43,043 nt of DNA from Myxococcales bacterium (GTDB lineage: Bacteria > Myxococcota_A > Polyangia > Polyangiales > Polyangiaceae), in contig JAHFDY010000009.1 of the NCBI GenBank assembly GCA_023248735.1, positions 1 through 43,043 of the forward strand. Direction: 5' to 3'. Every line of letters starts with the position of its first letter. Position 1 is the stretch's first letter. Positions 15,465 through 23,501 of the stretch are shown piece after piece. The translations under genes were made by a program, and so were the position numbers. The notes below the pieces were generated by a model that did not search any database, had not been told where the DNA came from, and worked only from the letters and a program-made list of their open reading frames with translations.

Positions 15465-16366
15465 CGATTCGTGTTCGGTGGCGGCGGGGGGACGGTCGAG
15501 ATCCGACGCATCGCATCGCGCGTGAGGAGCGGCTTTCGCGCAGAGAGTAGGATCGAATGATCACGCGAGTCGTCCTCAATGATGGCTCCGGAGAGATCAC
15601 AGGCGATGGCATCGTGCTCGAAGCCAACCTCAACGAGTTGGCGGCGCTGCGCTTCGAGCGAAATGTAATAGAGCAGCGTGCCGTAGTTGTGGCACTCGTC
15701 GTTGAGGACCGCGTACTCGGTCTCGATTACCTCGAGGGGCTTGTGCTTGCGCCGGTTCTTCACCCGTTCAATGGTGTTGCCAAGAAACCGGGCGCCCCGG
15801 ACAAGAGCCTTCGCAGGATTCATGGTGCGCTCGAAACTCGGAAAACGAAAGGCGCCGTCGAACTCGGGCGAGTTCCGGTTGTGCGTCGAAAAAAGAAACG
15901 CGCCGCCAGGGACGAGCACCCGAAGGACCTCATTGAGAATGCGCAAACGGTCATGATGGTTGACCATTCCTATTCCGTTGCAGCTGAAGCAAACGAGAAA
16001 AAACGAACCGTCTACGAAACGCGAAAGTGCGCGAGCATCGGCGTATTCAAATCGGCGATTCGAAAATCGCTTCGCGCACACCTCGATCATTTCGCGCGAA
16101 TAGTCGACCCCGACGTAGTCTTCACTGATCGCCGTAAGTGCCTTGACGGTTCTGCCGCCGCCAACGCCAATGTCGAGAATGGGTCGATTGCGCGCACTTG
16201 GGGCGAGCAAGTTAAGCAGAGTTTTCTCGGGCGGGCTTAGCTCATCTTGCCGCGCATACTGCGCAACGGCTTCCTCGGTGTGCATCAACAAGCGATTGAG
16301 CGCGCCACGAACGCTGAGCGGCCCAACTTCGATCGAAGCGGGTGGTATCGAGGAATGACGTTTCAC
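15461..16366 (-). CDS. Class I SAM-dependent methyltransferase
   Basis: 301 residues from a GTG at 16366. The Rossmann methyltransferase motifs are present: motif I ILDIGVGGGRTVKAL (about 63-77), motif II YVGVDYSREMIEVC, motif III FEYADARALSRFVDGSFFLVCFSCNGIGMVNH, and the post-motif helix RLRILNEVLRVLVPGGAFLFSTHN. The C-terminal third (KPLEVIETEYAVLNDECHNYGTLLYYISLEAQRRQLVEVGF) is the cap typical of small-molecule or lipid methyltransferases. The substrate is unknown. An N-terminal helical region of about 50 residues precedes the fold. It may be last in a minus-strand run of four genes starting at 18165, with a 57-bp gap before it. The tail is proline-rich (VPPPPPNTNR). Confidence 0.87.
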   Translation of the reverse strand: MKRHSSIPPASIEVGPLSVRGALNRLLMHTEEAVAQYARQDELSPPEKTLLNLLAPSARNRPILDIGVGGGRTVKALTAISEDYVGVDYSREMIEVCAKRFSNRRFEYADARALSRFVDGSFFLVCFSCNGIGMVNHHDRLRILNEVLRVLVPGGAFLFSTHNRNSPEFDGAFRFPSFERTMNPAKALVRGARFLGNTIERVKNRRKHKPLEVIETEYAVLNDECHNYGTLLYYISLEAQRRQLVEVGFEHDAIACDLSGAIIEDDSRDHSILLSARKPLLTRDAMRRISTVPPPPPNTNR

Positions 16367-16423
16367 GCCGCCAGGGTATCTTCGGTGGAGCCCATCGCGC
16401 TAGCGACTCGAGCACGGCACGTC

Positions 16424-16963
16424 TCAGCCATTGACCATCTCAGCCAGTTTCAGCACCGTGCGCCAGTTGCGCAACGTGCTCACCGTGGACAGCCTGCTAT
16501 CGAAGTACGCGTTGGTGAGCTTCGTCTTTGCGACAGTATCGCAGCGGATGAAGATATCGCTTCCCACGACGCGAAAAACGTCGCCCGGCGAGCGGTTGGG
16601 GTCGAGGCTCGCAATGGCGTTCGCGTCAGGAGTGTCGCGCAGGAACATGACGTGCACGCGATCGAGCTCACTGGGTGGAAACGGAATGTTCGCTACCGCA
16701 CGCAAGAGCGCTTCGCGTGACCGGAGCACGATCGGAAGCGAAAGGCCGAAGGTTGTCTTGATGCGCGTCGAAATCGTACCGGAAAGTTTCTTGACAATGC
16801 CCGTCGTGGCGCGGAACACGACGTTTCCACTTTGAATGTACGTGGCGACTTCGGTGCAGCCGGCATCCTCAAAAATGGAAGCGAGATCACGCATCGGGAG
16901 CTTGTTGTTGCCGCCAACGTTGATGCCGCGCATCAGCGCGACGTAGCGATTGCTAGCGGTCAT
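16424..16963 (-). CDS. DUF1697 family protein
   Basis: 179 residues. The opening RYVALMRGINVGGNNKLPMRDLASIFEDAGCTEVATYIQSGNVVF is the diagnostic DUF1697 signature. HVMFLRDTPD and KTKLTNAYFDSRLSTVSTLRNWRTVLKLAEM complete the family pattern. Members are soluble cytoplasmic proteins of about 180 residues with no assigned biochemical role. The conserved N- and C-terminal blocks are both intact. The ATG lies within the last 11 bases of the sterol desaturase gene, so the two are translationally coupled. Confidence 0.92.
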   Translation of the reverse strand: MTASNRYVALMRGINVGGNNKLPMRDLASIFEDAGCTEVATYIQSGNVVFRATTGIVKKLSGTISTRIKTTFGLSLPIVLRSREALLRAVANIPFPPSELDRVHVMFLRDTPDANAIASLDPNRSPGDVFRVVGSDIFIRCDTVAKTKLTNAYFDSRLSTVSTLRNWRTVLKLAEMVNG

Positions 16964-17828
16964 CCGGGCTCGATCGCGTTACAAGACTTGGCGCTGTCCA
17001 CTCGGGTCCGTGGAGCATGACCCCCAGTTTTTCACGGATGCCGTTGGCGCGAGCGACGTTGCGGAATACCGCTCGGTATTCGTGCAACAAGATCGTCAAG
17101 ATACTGAACGAGTTGATGTTCTTTGTGAGTCCAAAGCGTACCCGCGCTTTTTCCTCGGTGAACGTGCCGAACAACCGATCCCAAATGATGAGCGCGCCGG
17201 CGTAGTTCATGTCGAGGTACTCCTCGTTTGAGCCGTGGTGCACGCGGTGATGCGACGGCGTATTGAAGATAAACTCGAACCAGCGCGGCAACTTGGTGAT
17301 GGCTTCGGTGTGGATCCAATATTGGTAAACGAGGTTGATTCCGCCCGAGATCATGATCAATGCTGGGTCAACACCAAGGAGAGCCCAAGGGGGATAGAAG
17401 AGTAGGGCTGGCCACGGGGTCCAGGGCTGTCGTAGCGCTGTCGATAGGTTGTAGTGTTCGCTCGAATGGTGGTTGACGTGGCACGCCCACAGGATGCGAA
17501 TGCGATGCTCCGCTCGGTGAAACCAGTAGAACGAAAAGTCCCACCCGAGCAGCGCGATCGCCCAGCCGAGAACCCCAGTCCCGAGCGTGACAACGCGGTG
17601 CCCATACAGCCACTTCGCAAGCGCAAAAACGCTAATGTTAATGAGTCCCGTGAAGAACAGCGACCCCAGCCCCATGAGGATGCTCGCCTTCGTGTCCTGC
17701 CTTTCGTAACCGATGACGTCACGTTTCTCGCGTCGATATCGCGCAAGCAGCGCACCTTCGCCATAGAGGGTCGCAATGTAGAGCGGAATCACGTAGACGG
17801 TCGGCTCAGGCGGCAACCAGGATGGCAC
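16953..17828 (-). CDS. Sterol desaturase / fatty acid hydroxylase family membrane enzyme
   Basis: 291 residues from a GTG. The family is an integral-membrane di-iron oxygenase with eight or more His ligands. They are seen as HRAEH (Hx3H, residues about 107-111), HVNHHSSEHYN (Hx2HH, about 118-122), a lone HTEA, and HHRVHHG (Hx2HH). Long hydrophobic segments flank these motifs. Substrates in characterised members are sterols, fatty acids, ether lipids or carotenoids; the present one cannot be told from sequence. It is placed between a small membrane-anchored protein (22-base gap) and the coupled DUF1697 gene. A second, more distant member lies at 29288-30154. The ribosome site is not obvious. 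Confidence 0.9.
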   Translation of the reverse strand: MPSWLPPEPTVYVIPLYIATLYGEGALLARYRREKRDVIGYERQDTKASILMGLGSLFFTGLINISVFALAKWLYGHRVVTLGTGVLGWAIALLGWDFSFYWFHRAEHRIRILWACHVNHHSSEHYNLSTALRQPWTPWPALLFYPPWALLGVDPALIMISGGINLVYQYWIHTEAITKLPRWFEFIFNTPSHHRVHHGSNEEYLDMNYAGALIIWDRLFGTFTEEKARVRFGLTKNINSFSILTILLHEYRAVFRNVARANGIREKLGVMLHGPEWTAPSLVTRSSPDDR

Positions 17829-17850
17829 CGCGTGAGCGTAACATGTTGGC

Positions 17851-18165
17851 TCACGGCGCTTTTATTTTGTCGCACTCTTTGAGCTCCGCCATCGTCTGCG
17901 CATCACGTGTGCATTTCAGGTTCTTGACCCAGTAAATGTTTCGTCCTGCGATCGGCTCCGTGCCTGCGCGATCGAGGCATTCCTGTTTCGCTTTCGCGGG
18001 GAAGGGGATGCTCACGTTTTCCTTGTTCCAGAGCTTTTCGACGTTGCCGCAGACGTCGGCCGCCGCGGGTGGTGTCAGATAGCCGAACCATAGGATCGCG
18101 AATCCGACAGCGAGCAACCCGATGAGGCCGCCCACAATGCCCAAAATGATCTTTACTGCTTTCAT
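17851..18165 (-). CDS. Small membrane-anchored protein of unknown function
   Basis: 104 residues from the ATG at 18165, which has GGAG about 8 bases upstream; an extended frame to 18219 lacks one. A single N-terminal membrane span (IILGIVGGLIGLLAVGFAILWFGY) is followed by a roughly 75-residue soluble part with four Cys (ADVCGNVEKLW, KQECLD, LKCTRD, KECDK) that could form two disulfides on the periplasmic side. Charged helices (AKAKQECLDRAG, AQTMAELKECDK) suggest a small helical bundle. No family recognised. It is first in a minus-strand run with the sterol desaturase and DUF1697 genes. Confidence 0.72.
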   Translation of the reverse strand: MKAVKIILGIVGGLIGLLAVGFAILWFGYLTPPAAADVCGNVEKLWNKENVSIPFPAKAKQECLDRAGTEPIAGRNIYWVKNLKCTRDAQTMAELKECDKIKAP

Positions 18166-18397
18166 ACTTCTTGCTCCTGGCTTAGCGACGCCGTTCCGCG
18201 TGAGGAGCACCTCAAGCACTCAGCGTGCCATTGCTGAGTCAGTCGAGTTTGATAGGGGTGTGGCGTTCGAGTTGGGGGCGCGAGGACCCGCTTAGGGCAT
18301 GCTCGATGGGTCCGGATGTTGCGCTGCCGGAAGCCGGGCACGTGCTTCATGCTCCGCGCGAGGGAAGGTCTCCCGCTCCGAGTGCGTACTGCAAACC

Positions 18398-18700
18398 ATG
18401 AACACCCCGAACACCGAACAAGACGCCGCGAGCGTCGTAGAAGAAGACGAATCAGCTGGGTCACCCTTGGCCACCATCGGCTTGGGTGCCGGTGTCTTGC
18501 TCCTTACGGGAGGCCTCTTTTGGTACTTCGTACAGTTCGAGGCATCCGACGCAACCCGTGGTGCCAGGATGTGGTGGCCGATCGCCCTCGCGTACAACCT
18601 CGGTGGTAAGTGGCCACCGACGATCATCCTCGCGCTCATTGGGGTCGCTGGACTGGCGCTCGGCGTTCACCAGTACGTGACGTCCGAAAAGAAAGCGTGA
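18398..18700 (+). CDS. Small inner-membrane protein of unknown function
   Basis: 100 residues from the ATG at 18398. The first 23 residues are acidic and cytoplasmic-looking (MNTPNTEQDAASVVEEDE). Two clear membrane spans follow (ATIGLGAGVLLLTGGLFWYFVQF and PTIILALIGVAGLALGVHQYV), with WWPIALAYNLGGKWP between them as a loop or re-entrant segment. The ribosome site is poor, so an alternative start within the frame from 18299 cannot be excluded. The gene precedes rpsD by 105 bases. No family recognised. Confidence 0.6.
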   Translation: MNTPNTEQDAASVVEEDESAGSPLATIGLGAGVLLLTGGLFWYFVQFEASDATRGARMWWPIALAYNLGGKWPPTIILALIGVAGLALGVHQYVTSEKKA

Positions 18701-18805
18701 ACGCCTCCACTGCACAGACGCCCAGCCACGAATCCCCTGGAAACGTGGGCGTGTCCGCGAGAATCCTTTGCAAAAAGTGCCGGTTCTTGTAAGGAGTGCG
18801 GCAAC

Positions 18806-19417
18806 ATGAGTCGTTATACCGGTCCGCGCGTGAAGAAGATGCGAGCACTTGGCACCGAGCTGCCGGGCTTGTCGGTTAAGAAGATTGAAAAGCGCCCATA
18901 CCCACCAGGCCAGCACGGTCAGGCGCGCAAGAAGATCTCCGAGTACGGCCGCCGTCTGATGGAGAAGCAGAAGCTTCGTTACAACTACGGACTGAGCGAA
19001 TCGCACTTGCGCCGTCTGGTTGTTGAAGCGCGCGGTTCGAAGACGGCAGCAGGCAAGAAGCTTCTCGAACTTATTGAGCGTCGCCTCGACAACGTGGTCT
19101 TCCGCGCAGGCTTTGCCCGCACCATCCCAGCGGCGCGCCAGCTCGTGTGCCACGGTCACATCCTCGTGAACGGCAAGCGCCTTGACATTGCGTCATACCG
19201 CGTCCGTATGGGCGACAAAATTTCGGTGAAGCCTTCGCACGCGAACTCACAAACGGTGGAGCAAGGTCTGAGCCGCGCTGACTTGCCGGTTGCACCATGG
19301 CTCGACGTTGCAAAAGAGCAGCGCGAAGTCGTCGTGAAGGAACTGCCTGACGAGACGAGCATCATGTTCACGCTCGATGTTCAGTTGGTCGTCGAGTACT
19401 ACTCGCAACGCCTGTAA
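18806..19417 (+). CDS. rpsD: 30S ribosomal protein S4, zinc-free (C-) form
   Basis: 203 residues with a strong ribosome site (AAGGAG). Full-length S4: the N-terminal domain SRYTGPRVKKMRALG and KRPYPPGQHGQARKKISEYGRRLMEKQKLRYNYGLSE, then the S4 RNA-binding domain ERRLDNVVFRAGFARTIPAARQLVCHGHILVNGKRLDIASYRVRMGDKI. The N-terminal zinc-ligand cysteines of the C+ type are absent (VKKMRALGTELPGLSVKKIEKR in their place, written here only in part as context). It stands alone, not next to rpsM, rpsK and rpoA as in the alpha operon. It may therefore be a second S4 gene, as some bacteria carry for zinc limitation, or the sole S4 relocated. It could also bind its own leader, as S4 does in other bacteria. 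Confidence 0.96.
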   Translation: MSRYTGPRVKKMRALGTELPGLSVKKIEKRPYPPGQHGQARKKISEYGRRLMEKQKLRYNYGLSESHLRRLVVEARGSKTAAGKKLLELIERRLDNVVFRAGFARTIPAARQLVCHGHILVNGKRLDIASYRVRMGDKISVKPSHANSQTVEQGLSRADLPVAPWLDVAKEQREVVVKELPDETSIMFTLDVQLVVEYYSQRL

Positions 19418-19439
19418 CGCACGACACGAAGCGCGTTCG

Positions 19440-20339
19440 ATGCAAGGGTTGGCCGACTTGCACCGTCATCTTGACGGCTCGATTCGGCCGTCAACGCTTG
19501 CCGAATTTGCTACGCGCGCAGGTCGACGCGTTCCCTCGGATCTCGCATTTCACGTCGGGATGGGTCTTGACGAGGCGCTTGCGAAATTTGGGTTCACGCT
19601 TTCACTTCTTCAGGACCCTGCCGCGATTCGGCGCGTAGCTTCCGAAATTTGCGAAGACGCGGCTGCCGAAAGCGTGACGACGCTCGAGATCCGGTTCGCC
19701 CCGCAACTTCATCAGGGCGCGTCGATCGAAGCGATCGTGGATGCAGTTCTCGAAGGTGCAAGTGGCCGCGCTGGAATCGTGCTGTGCGGGCTCTACGGAG
19801 AAGACGTCAATGTGCTGAACCAATTGGTTGCAGTTGCCTCGACACGCGAAGGAGTGGTCGGCATCGACCTTGCGGGAGGTCCCTCGACGCACCATCGTTA
19901 TGCGCTTGTCGACTATGCGGGGCCATTTCGTCGCGCTGCGGAGTTTGGGCTTGGGCGAACGGTGCACGCGGGGGAGGGTCGGCCGCCGGCGGAGATCCGG
20001 GCCGCCATCGAAGTGCTCGGCGCGAACCGGATCGGGCATGGAACGACCTTGCTCGATGACCCGAGCATCGTCGACCTAGTGTTGGCGCGTGAAGTGACGA
20101 TCGAAGCGTGCATCACTTCGAACGTACACGTGGGTGCCATCGCGAGCGCCATGGATCATCCGCTCGCGACGTGGCTGACATTGGGTGTTCGTGCAACGGT
20201 ATGCACAGACAACACCTTGCTCTCGCAAGTCAGCGCGTCGAGTGAATACGGCGTTGCGCGTTTGCTCCCGGGCATGACCGAGGAATTATTCGCAACTGCG
20301 GTTACAAATGGTCACAATGCCGCATTCGGAGCGCGGTGA
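19440..20339 (+). CDS. Adenosine deaminase-family amidohydrolase
   Basis: 299 residues from the ATG at 19440, 23 bases after rpsD. The metal-dependent deaminase motifs are all present in order: LHRHLDGSIRPSTL (HxH, residues about 7-15), HAGEGRPP (catalytic Glu context), NRIGHGTTL, CITSNVHVGAI, and VCTDNTLLS (metal Asp). In the family these bind one zinc and hydrolyse adenosine, adenine or related aminopurines. The protein is a little shorter than the usual 330-340, and the CITSN motif replaces CPTSN, so the true substrate may differ from adenosine. It is cytoplasmic. The stop codon overlaps the GTG start of the FAD oxidoreductase gene (GTGA), so the two are co-translated. Confidence 0.88.
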   Translation: MQGLADLHRHLDGSIRPSTLAEFATRAGRRVPSDLAFHVGMGLDEALAKFGFTLSLLQDPAAIRRVASEICEDAAAESVTTLEIRFAPQLHQGASIEAIVDAVLEGASGRAGIVLCGLYGEDVNVLNQLVAVASTREGVVGIDLAGGPSTHHRYALVDYAGPFRRAAEFGLGRTVHAGEGRPPAEIRAAIEVLGANRIGHGTTLLDDPSIVDLVLAREVTIEACITSNVHVGAIASAMDHPLATWLTLGVRATVCTDNTLLSQVSASSEYGVARLLPGMTEELFATAVTNGHNAAFGAR

Positions 20340-21883
20340 TTCGCACGGTTGACATCGTGATGTCGCCAGCAGCTGCCGCTGATCCGACTCAAGTCCGCGA
20401 GGCTGCAGAAGTGGCGGCTGGATGGCGCGGCGGCGAAGCGCGAGGCCTCCGTCTTGAGAAGCGATCCATCGACGCGCGCGCGCGCGCGGTGAAGGTGCAG
20501 CTTCGCGTCGTGATCGACAACGAGCGCGCATTTGACGACGATCCGATTCGCCCGCCCGCGCTTCCGGACGTTCACAAGGGGCCGAAGGTGATCGTCATCG
20601 GCTGTGGACCTGCGGGAATGTTTGCCGCCTTGCGGTGCATCGAACTTGGCCTGTGCCCGATCGTTCTCGAGCGCGGTAAGGATGTGCGCGCACGACGGCG
20701 CGATCTTGCGGCCATTACCCAGCAAGGCGTTGTGGATCGCGATAGCAACTATTGCTTCGGCGAAGGGGGTGCTGGCACCTATAGCGACGGCAAACTCTAC
20801 ACGCGCAGCGGAAAGCGCGGTGACATCATGTCAGTCCTTCGCACGTTCGTCGCGTTCGGTGCGAGTCCCGACATCATGGTCGACGCGCACCCGCACATCG
20901 GAACCAACAAGCTTCCCGGCATTATCACAGCGTTGCGTGAATCGATCACCGCGTCTGGAGGCGAGGTCCGATTTGGCGCACGCGTCGTCGACGTATTGAT
21001 TCGGAATGGCTCGGTGTGCGGTGTCGTTCTCGCGAGCGGCGATGAGGTCATTGCGCCGCAGATCATTCTCGCCACTGGCCACTCCGCGCGCGACATCTTC
21101 GAGCTCCTCGACAGGCGGGGCGTTGCAATCGAACGCAAAGACTTCGCGATGGGCGTACGCATCGAGCACCCTCAGTCGATCATCGATGCTGCGCGCTACC
21201 ACGCAGCAGTTCGCGACCCGTACCTGCCGCCTGCAAGCTACGCGGTGGTTGAGCAGATCAACGGGCTCGGCGTGTATTCATTTTGCATGTGTCCTGGTGG
21301 TATCATCGCACCATGTGCGACGGCGCCCGATGAGATCGTGACGAACGGCTGGAGCCCGAGCAAGCGCAACAATCCATTCGCAAACAGCGGCATCGTTGTC
21401 GAGTTGCGGGGCCCGAAAGGCGACGGCAGCGCGCTCAGTGGCGTTCGCTATCAACGCGAAGTCGAGCACGATGTTTGGCTTGCGGGGGGTCGTACTCAGA
21501 TCGCACCCGCGCAGCGAATGGCTGATTTCATCGATGGCAAGCGGTCAGTCAATTTGCCTGATTGTAGCTACCCTCCTGGCATCACGAGTTGCCGCATCGA
21601 CGAGCTCCTTCCACGCGACGTTGCGCAACGCTTGCAGGCTGGGTTGCGGGTGTTCGGCACCAAGATGAAGGGCTACCTCACCAACGAGGCTGTGGTTGTC
21701 GCGGTCGAATCTCGCACGTCGTCCCCGGTTCGCATCCCACGCGACGCCGAAACGCTCGAGCATCCTCAGATTCGCGGGCTCTTTCCGTGTGGTGAAGGCG
21801 CCGGATACGCTGGCGGGATTGTGTCTGCCGCGATCGATGGTGTGCGATGCGCAGAGCAGGTTGCGATGCGTCAGACGTCGTGA
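20336..21883 (+). CDS. FAD-dependent oxidoreductase (COG2509-like dehydrogenase)
   Basis: 515 residues from a GTG that overlaps the previous stop by 4 bases. An N-terminal region of about 80 residues carries a small alpha-beta domain (LRLEKRSIDARARAVKVQLRV). The FAD-binding Rossmann motif follows as VIVIGCGPAGMFAALRCIELG (about 82-102). Then come NYCFGEGGAGTYSDGKLYTR (about 138-157), IILATGHSARDIFELL, GVRIEHPQSIID, and the closing LFPCGEGAGYAGGIVSAAIDG with the conserved GD/GE-type FAD-contacting end. These features define a family of uncharacterised FAD dehydrogenases related to the GidA/HI0933-like flavoproteins. It is cytoplasmic. The link to the deaminase gene hints at purine or cofactor metabolism but is only positional. 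Confidence 0.9.
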   Translation: MIRTVDIVMSPAAAADPTQVREAAEVAAGWRGGEARGLRLEKRSIDARARAVKVQLRVVIDNERAFDDDPIRPPALPDVHKGPKVIVIGCGPAGMFAALRCIELGLCPIVLERGKDVRARRRDLAAITQQGVVDRDSNYCFGEGGAGTYSDGKLYTRSGKRGDIMSVLRTFVAFGASPDIMVDAHPHIGTNKLPGIITALRESITASGGEVRFGARVVDVLIRNGSVCGVVLASGDEVIAPQIILATGHSARDIFELLDRRGVAIERKDFAMGVRIEHPQSIIDAARYHAAVRDPYLPPASYAVVEQINGLGVYSFCMCPGGIIAPCATAPDEIVTNGWSPSKRNNPFANSGIVVELRGPKGDGSALSGVRYQREVEHDVWLAGGRTQIAPAQRMADFIDGKRSVNLPDCSYPPGITSCRIDELLPRDVAQRLQAGLRVFGTKMKGYLTNEAVVVAVESRTSSPVRIPRDAETLEHPQIRGLFPCGEGAGYAGGIVSAAIDGVRCAEQVAMRQTS

Positions 21884-22581
21884 ACGGCCTCTACCGACGT
21901 TTCGCTAGCGTTCAGAAAGCCCAAAAAGACTAAGTCGATCCCCGCAAACCACACGAGGAACGCTCCGAGCCCAATGCAACTGATCACGCCACCTCCTGCT
22001 AGCACGCCCGGCGTCCAGACTGACCCAAGGCTTCCGATGAGCGCTACTCCGCCAACGGGAATGCCTACCCACGCGACCCAACGGGGCAGGGCACGCGTTG
22101 CAATGGTTGCCCACACGATAGCGAAAGTGAACCCCGCCTCGGCCACGAGAAACAACGCGAACCCGCTGCTCGCGAGATCCGAAAGGACCTTCGCGCCCAC
22201 TTCGAGCCCGGGCTTCGCTAGAAACGGGATTGTTTGAAAGGTCATGAGATCGGCGGTCCCGATTGCAAGCGCGAAGATCCCTGACGCAAGTACGAGGATC
22301 CAAAGCCAGCCTCCTTTTTCTTCTGCCTGCCGAAAGCGCGCAGCGAGGTAGGCGACCTTGACCAACCCTGGGAGCATCGCGACGACACCCAAGTAGTTCG
22401 CTATCAAGAAAGGAAGCCGGTGAGCCGCGTGGAACGCAAGGACACTCTCCGCGTTGCTCCCGAGGGTTGGATGAAGGTCAGGCGCTACGGCAGGGAAGAT
22501 CGCCGCCGAGAGCACGGCAAACGCAATTCCGTGGAAGGCTGCTGCACGTCGGCCATCTGGCCATCTACTAAGGGACTTCAT
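21871..22581 (-). CDS. Integral membrane protein (DUF4386-like), operator at its start
   Basis: 236 residues from the ATG at 22581 (MKSLSRWPDGRRAAAF). The frame stays open to 22812 but that part is leaderless. About six or seven membrane spans can be drawn (HGIAFAVLSAAIFPAVAP, FLIANYLGVVAMLPGLVK, WILVLASGIFALAIG, FALFLVAEAGFTFAIVWATIA, WVAWVGIPVGGVALIGSLG, ISCIGLGAFLVWFAGIDLVFL). The layout resembles DUF4386 proteins, which have no known function; this assignment is tentative. A perfect 33-bp inverted repeat ends 2 bases before the ATG, so expression is probably tightly repressed. The related palindrome before the isomerase/MarR operon suggests shared control. The 3' end overlaps the convergent flavoprotein gene by 13 bases. 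Confidence 0.7.
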   Translation of the reverse strand: MKSLSRWPDGRRAAAFHGIAFAVLSAAIFPAVAPDLHPTLGSNAESVLAFHAAHRLPFLIANYLGVVAMLPGLVKVAYLAARFRQAEEKGGWLWILVLASGIFALAIGTADLMTFQTIPFLAKPGLEVGAKVLSDLASSGFALFLVAEAGFTFAIVWATIATRALPRWVAWVGIPVGGVALIGSLGSVWTPGVLAGGGVISCIGLGAFLVWFAGIDLVFLGFLNASETSVEAVHDV

Positions 22582-22583
22582 GG

Positions 22584-22616
22584 TTAGGTACCTTATGAAT
22601 AACATAAGGTACCTAA
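22584..22616. promoter_or_regulatory. Perfect 33-bp inverted repeat, double operator
   Basis: Arms TTAGGTACCTTATG (22584-22597) and its exact complement (22603-22616) flank a 5-base centre. Each arm holds its own palindrome AGGTACCT; the two centres are 21 bases apart, about two helical turns, as expected for two dimers bound side by side. It sits 2 bases before the start codon at 22581, covering the ribosome site (AAGG inside the arm). In RNA it could also fold into a 14-bp hairpin. Likely ligand: the MarR protein of 5660-6142. Confidence 0.75.
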
Positions 22617-22654
22617 TGTTCAAGGTGGAAAACGGCCAGCCGTACGCTAGTGGT

Positions 22655-23422
22655 TCAGCCGGCTCTGAGTCGCATCTGTCGGGAAAACTCCGTACATAGG
22701 GCGGCAGCGGCCATCGCGACGTTGAGCGACTCAGCCGCACCCGCCCGTGGAATCGAAACGACAGTCGCATCCGCGACGCCGCGCACCGCTTCTGAGAGCC
22801 CATGTGACTCACTGCCGAGAACCAGCACGGAAGGACGCTTCAGTTCAACGTCAAAAATGGTCTTCCCGGCCATGTCCGCAAAGTAAAGGCTGGCACCCGC
22901 TGCGGCGCATTGGGGCAGTTCGTCGTAGAGCTTCGCGTAGCGTATTTGCACGCGAAAGAGTGATCCCATTGTCGATTGTACGCACTTGGGATTGTAGACC
23001 TCCATGCAGTCTTGGCTGCAGATCACTTGCTTCACACCGAACCAATCGGCGATGCGAAGTAATCCGCCCATGTTGCGTGGGTCGGCGATGCCATCGAGTG
23101 CGAGAACGAGATCGCTGCCTGACGGCGCGCGGAACTTTGGCTGATCGGGCATCACCGCAACGGCGATGAGTTCGTTGCCCTTCTCGAAAGTTCCTGTGCG
23201 ATCAAGTTCGTGGTCGGCAAGCACATGTACCGGGACATTTTTGGCGAACTCTCGAATGAATGCGGCGCCTTCCTGAGACGCGAGAATCATCTCTGTTTGA
23301 AACGACGAGCCTAAGAGCTCTTCGACGACCTTCCGTCCTTGGACGAGAAAGCGCTTGCTCTCCGCTCGGAACTTTTTCTGCTGGAGCGCGCGGATGCGCT
23401 TGAGTTCGGCTTGGCTAATCAT
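22655..23422 (-). CDS. TrmH/SpoU-family RNA 2'-O-methyltransferase
   Basis: 255 residues. The N-terminal substrate-binding domain (QKKFRAESKRFLVQGRKVVEELL, about 15-37) is the usual RNA-binding start of the family. The three SpoU motifs are intact: LVLALDGIADPRNMGGLLRIADWFGV (motif 1, N and R conserved), VLVLGSESHGLSEAV (motif 2) and VSIPRAGAAESLNVAMAAAAL (motif 3). They form the trefoil knot that binds S-adenosylmethionine. Members methylate the 2'-hydroxyl of rRNA or tRNA; whether this is the G2251, a tRNA or another site cannot be said. Cytoplasmic, single gene. It ends 73 bases before the membrane protein's start codon; both are on the minus strand. Confidence 0.93.
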   Translation of the reverse strand: MISQAELKRIRALQQKKFRAESKRFLVQGRKVVEELLGSSFQTEMILASQEGAAFIREFAKNVPVHVLADHELDRTGTFEKGNELIAVAVMPDQPKFRAPSGSDLVLALDGIADPRNMGGLLRIADWFGVKQVICSQDCMEVYNPKCVQSTMGSLFRVQIRYAKLYDELPQCAAAGASLYFADMAGKTIFDVELKRPSVLVLGSESHGLSEAVRGVADATVVSIPRAGAAESLNVAMAAAALCTEFSRQMRLRAG

Positions 23423-23451
23423 TGGACATAGCTCGGGTGCTTAACGAACAT

Positions 23452-23483
23452 GGCGCGCGATCACTTGATTGCGATCGCGCGCC
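23452..23483. terminator. GC-rich 11-bp stem-loop between two minus-strand genes
   Basis: GGCGCGCGATC (23452-23462) pairs perfectly with 23473-23483 around a 10-base loop. It lies between the small Lys-rich gene (ends 23502) and the RNA methyltransferase start (23422). No T-run follows on either strand, so termination would be weak or Rho-assisted; it could also be a processing or stability hairpin. Confidence 0.4.
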
Positions 23484-23501
23484 TTTGGTCGGAGGGCTTG
23501 C

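Noticed and set aside
18701..18805. Short frame with CKKC before rpsD
   Set aside because: It has no own ribosome site, and the frame is only about 32 codons overlapping the previous gene's end; more likely a leader than a gene.
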